Shown one piece after another: positions 62,251 to 64,000 of a stretch of 64,000 nt of DNA (position 1 is its first letter; each line of letters begins with the position of its first letter). The position numbers and the translations under genes are program-made. This DNA comes from Sediminicola arcticus (GTDB lineage Bacteria > Bacteroidota > Bacteroidia > Flavobacteriales > Flavobacteriaceae), in contig NZ_JBEXAE010000006.1 in the NCBI RefSeq assembly GCF_040566695.1, forward strand, positions 124,001-188,000. Direction: 5' to 3'. The notes beneath the pieces were generated by a model that worked only from the letters and a program-made list of their open reading frames with translations, was not told the DNA's origin and did no database searches.

Positions 62251-63558
62251 ATGATTTTAGCTACAAGTACAGTTGGAACAATTGTCATAACCGTAGTGGC
62301 CTTTATGGTGCTATTGTTACTATTGGTTACACTTTTGTTGTTCACAAAGGAGAAATTATCTCCTTCAGGACCTGTGACCATTACCATCAATGGTGAAAAG
62401 AAGATTGAGGTGGGTTCTGGGAACTCCTTGTTATCCACTTTGGGTAACCAAAAGATATTTCTTCCTTCTGCATGTGGAGGTGGTGGTACCTGTATTCAGT
62501 GTGAGTGTCATGTGAATTCTGGTGGTGGGGAAGCTTTGCCAACAGAAACACCGCACTTCTCAAAAAAGGAATTGAACGCAGGAGCACGTTTGGCTTGTCA
62601 AGTGAAGGTGAAACAAGATATGGATATTACCATTCCTGAAGAAGTATTTGGGATTAAGAAATGGGATGCGACCGTCGTTAGAAATTATAACGTAGCCTCT
62701 TTCATCAAGGAATTCGTAGTACAAATACCAGAGGACATGCCTTATAAGGCTGGGGGTTATATTCAAATCGAAATACCCGAATGCGAAATTAAGTATGCAG
62801 ACATAGATATCACGGCACACCCTGAAGAGCATGAGACACCGGATAAGTTTCAGGCCGAGTGGGATAAATTTAATTTATGGCCATTGTCCATGAAAAATCC
62901 GGAAACAGTGGAAAGGGCCTACTCTATGGCTTCTTACCCTGCTGAGGGAAGAGAGATCATGTTGAACGTGCGTATCGCTACCCCACCATGGGACAGGTCT
63001 AAGAATGGATGGATGGATGTTAATCCTGGTATTGCTTCCTCCTTTATATTTGCCCAAAAACCTGGGGATAAAGTCATTATTTCTGGACCTTATGGTGAAT
63101 TTTTCATTAACGAGTCAGAATCAGAGATGTTATATGTTGGTGGTGGAGCAGGAATGGCGCCAATGCGTTCGCACTTATACCATCTATTCAAAACTTTAAA
63201 AACAAATCGTAAAGTCACCTATTGGTACGGAGGTCGTTCTAAGAGAGAACTGTTCTACTTGGATCATTTTTATAGGTTGGAGAATGAATTTCCAAATTTC
63301 AAGTTCTATATGGCTCTTTCCGAACCGATGCCAGAAGATAATTGGAAGGTAAAAGAGAATATAGATGCCCCAGGAGATGGTTTCGTAGGATTTATACACA
63401 ATTGTGTTATTGATAACTATTTAAGCCATCACGAAACTCCTGAGGATATTGAGTTGTATTTCTGTGGTCCTCCATTGATGAACAAAGCGGTTCAAAAAAT
63501 GGGTGAAGATTATGGAATTCCAGATGAACATATCAGGTTTGATGATTTTGGAGGATAA
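62251..63558 (+). CDS. nqrF: Na+-translocating NADH:quinone reductase subunit F
   Basis: The 435-residue NADH-oxidising subunit. An N-terminal anchor helix is followed by a 2Fe-2S ferredoxin domain (SACGGGGTCIQCECHV with the later LACQ), an FAD domain (RAYSMASYPAEG) and an NADH domain (LYVGGGAGMAPMRSHLYHL; YWYGGRSKRELFY; ending YFCGPPLMNKAV). It takes hydride from NADH and passes electrons into NqrB/C/D/E. Confidence 0.96.
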   Translation: MILATSTVGTIVITVVAFMVLLLLLVTLLLFTKEKLSPSGPVTITINGEKKIEVGSGNSLLSTLGNQKIFLPSACGGGGTCIQCECHVNSGGGEALPTETPHFSKKELNAGARLACQVKVKQDMDITIPEEVFGIKKWDATVVRNYNVASFIKEFVVQIPEDMPYKAGGYIQIEIPECEIKYADIDITAHPEEHETPDKFQAEWDKFNLWPLSMKNPETVERAYSMASYPAEGREIMLNVRIATPPWDRSKNGWMDVNPGIASSFIFAQKPGDKVIISGPYGEFFINESESEMLYVGGGAGMAPMRSHLYHLFKTLKTNRKVTYWYGGRSKRELFYLDHFYRLENEFPNFKFYMALSEPMPEDNWKVKENIDAPGDGFVGFIHNCVIDNYLSHHETPEDIELYFCGPPLMNKAVQKMGEDYGIPDEHIRFDDFGG

Positions 63559-63588
63559 TAGCTCCTTAGTAAGAATGACTAATATTTT

Positions 63589-63617
63589 AAAAACCGATAT
63601 TTCTGATATCGGTTTTT
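63589..63617 (+). terminator. Terminator after nqrF
   Basis: A 12-bp stem, AAAAACCGATAT (63589-63600) with ATATCGGTTTTT (63606-63617), loop TTCTG, followed by TT. It lies 30 bases past the nqrF stop. Confidence 0.8.
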
Positions 63618-63630
63618 TTATACCTAATGA

Positions 63631-63993
63631 ATGATGAAAGCGCTAACGAGACAGGAATTACATAATTTGGCAATGAATATTGTAGGGAAGCATCTCGAGG
63701 CCAATGGCTTTGAGTTTGTTGCCATTAATAGCACGTTAGGGAAAACCCCCCAGTTTGTATGTGCCAAGGAAAAACAACTTTCGTTTGTGGTGGTTCGCAG
63801 TATTTCTTACCCAGAGGATCCCAAAGAATACGACGCTGTACTGATGGAAAAAATAAAAGGGCATGCCGATAAATCTAATGCTCAATTATTTTATGCAGGG
63901 GTAGGGTTGGTCAATGCAAAGGAATTTAAACTTCCGATATATTTAAATGAAGAGTATATCGTGGATTATGATGGATTAATAGCAATAGAATAA
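63631..63993 (+). CDS. Small conserved protein following nqr
   Basis: A 120-residue soluble protein beginning MMKALTRQELHNLAMNIVGKHLEANGFEF and containing KTPQFVCAKEKQLSFVVVR and YAGVGLVNAKEFKLPIYLNEEYIVDYDG. Proteins of this type are often mislabelled NqrF subunit because they follow nqr, but no FAD, NADH or Fe-S motif is present. A nuclease-like or assembly role is conceivable; function unknown. A second ATG at 63634 is an alternative start. It ends in TAATG shared with the next gene. Confidence 0.75.
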   Translation: MMKALTRQELHNLAMNIVGKHLEANGFEFVAINSTLGKTPQFVCAKEKQLSFVVVRSISYPEDPKEYDAVLMEKIKGHADKSNAQLFYAGVGLVNAKEFKLPIYLNEEYIVDYDGLIAIE

Positions 63994-64000
63994 TGAAAAA
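63993..64000 (+). CDS. Start of a further gene, cut by the window edge
   Basis: ATGAAAAA follows with its ATG overlapping the preceding TAA (TAATG). Too little is visible to name it; in flavobacteria apbE (FMN transferase for NqrB/C) often follows here, which is inference only. Confidence 0.3.

Noticed and set aside
1..64000. CRISPR array, IS element or prophage
   Set aside because: No regularly spaced direct repeats, transposase or phage structural genes were seen on either strand.

Overview
The window is AT-rich chromosomal DNA from a member of the Bacteroidota, almost certainly a marine Flavobacteriaceae. Four things point there: promoter elements of the Bacteroidota type (TAnnTTTG in place of a classical -10 box, often very close to the start codon); FtsZ with a long acidic tail; the lineage markers PorT, a DUF5103 type IX secretion plug protein, TamL, GLPGLI and DUF6090; and a sodium-pumping NADH:quinone reductase operon. 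Most genes are housekeeping. I saw no insertion sequence, prophage, CRISPR array, rRNA operon or defence island. I did not find a clearly new multi-gene system; the most interesting signals are regulatory sites and decaying genes.

Layout: 1-1.7 kb has the 3' end of ftsZ, a yqeY-type gene and a tRNA-Arg. 1.9-3.5 kb is a lone GH32 fructan hydrolase lipoprotein. 3.6-9.4 kb, all minus strand, holds a YpdA-like reductase, rpe, a DEAD-box helicase, a B12-type radical SAM protein and a 32-residue Lys-rich gene behind an AT microsatellite. 9.5-17.3 kb is a mixed set: PhzF, a sortilin/BNR-repeat protein, a GNAT enzyme, a divergent glyoxalase-like/HxlR pair with a clear operator, and an exported class V aminotransferase. 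17.6-24.5 kb has a serine hydrolase, RraA-like protein and the glyoxylate shunt (aceB-aceA), divergent from a RamB/ScfR-type regulator across a palindrome-rich control region. 25-34 kb is the more accessory part: a GLPGLI/TonB-receptor pair, membrane proteins of unknown role, a cyclophilin lipoprotein, an amidohydrolase, a DUF6090 protein and gene remnants.

34.5-41.4 kb is core minus-strand material: rpoD, pnp and rpsO, a decayed lipoprotein gene, then accD and fbaA. 41.5-46.3 kb has TamL, a SpoU RNA methyltransferase, porT and ubiE/menG. 46.5-52.5 kb has trkA-trkH potassium uptake, an aminotransferase with a fatty acid desaturase, and rsmG. 52.8-57.3 kb has pruA, apaG, a multiply broken DUF3667 gene and the DUF5103 plug gene. 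57.5-64 kb is the complete nqrABCDEF operon, then a small conserved companion gene and the first bases of another.

Functionally, NQR builds a sodium gradient from NADH and menaquinone (UbiE/MenG helps make the quinone). TrkAH handles potassium. AceB/AceA allow growth on acetate or fatty acids and are probably controlled by the neighbouring acyl-CoA-type regulator. PorT and the DUF5103 protein belong to type IX secretion/gliding, and TamL to outer-membrane assembly. Several start codons were moved downstream from the longest open frame because the shorter start gives a proper signal peptide or sits correctly relative to a promoter.
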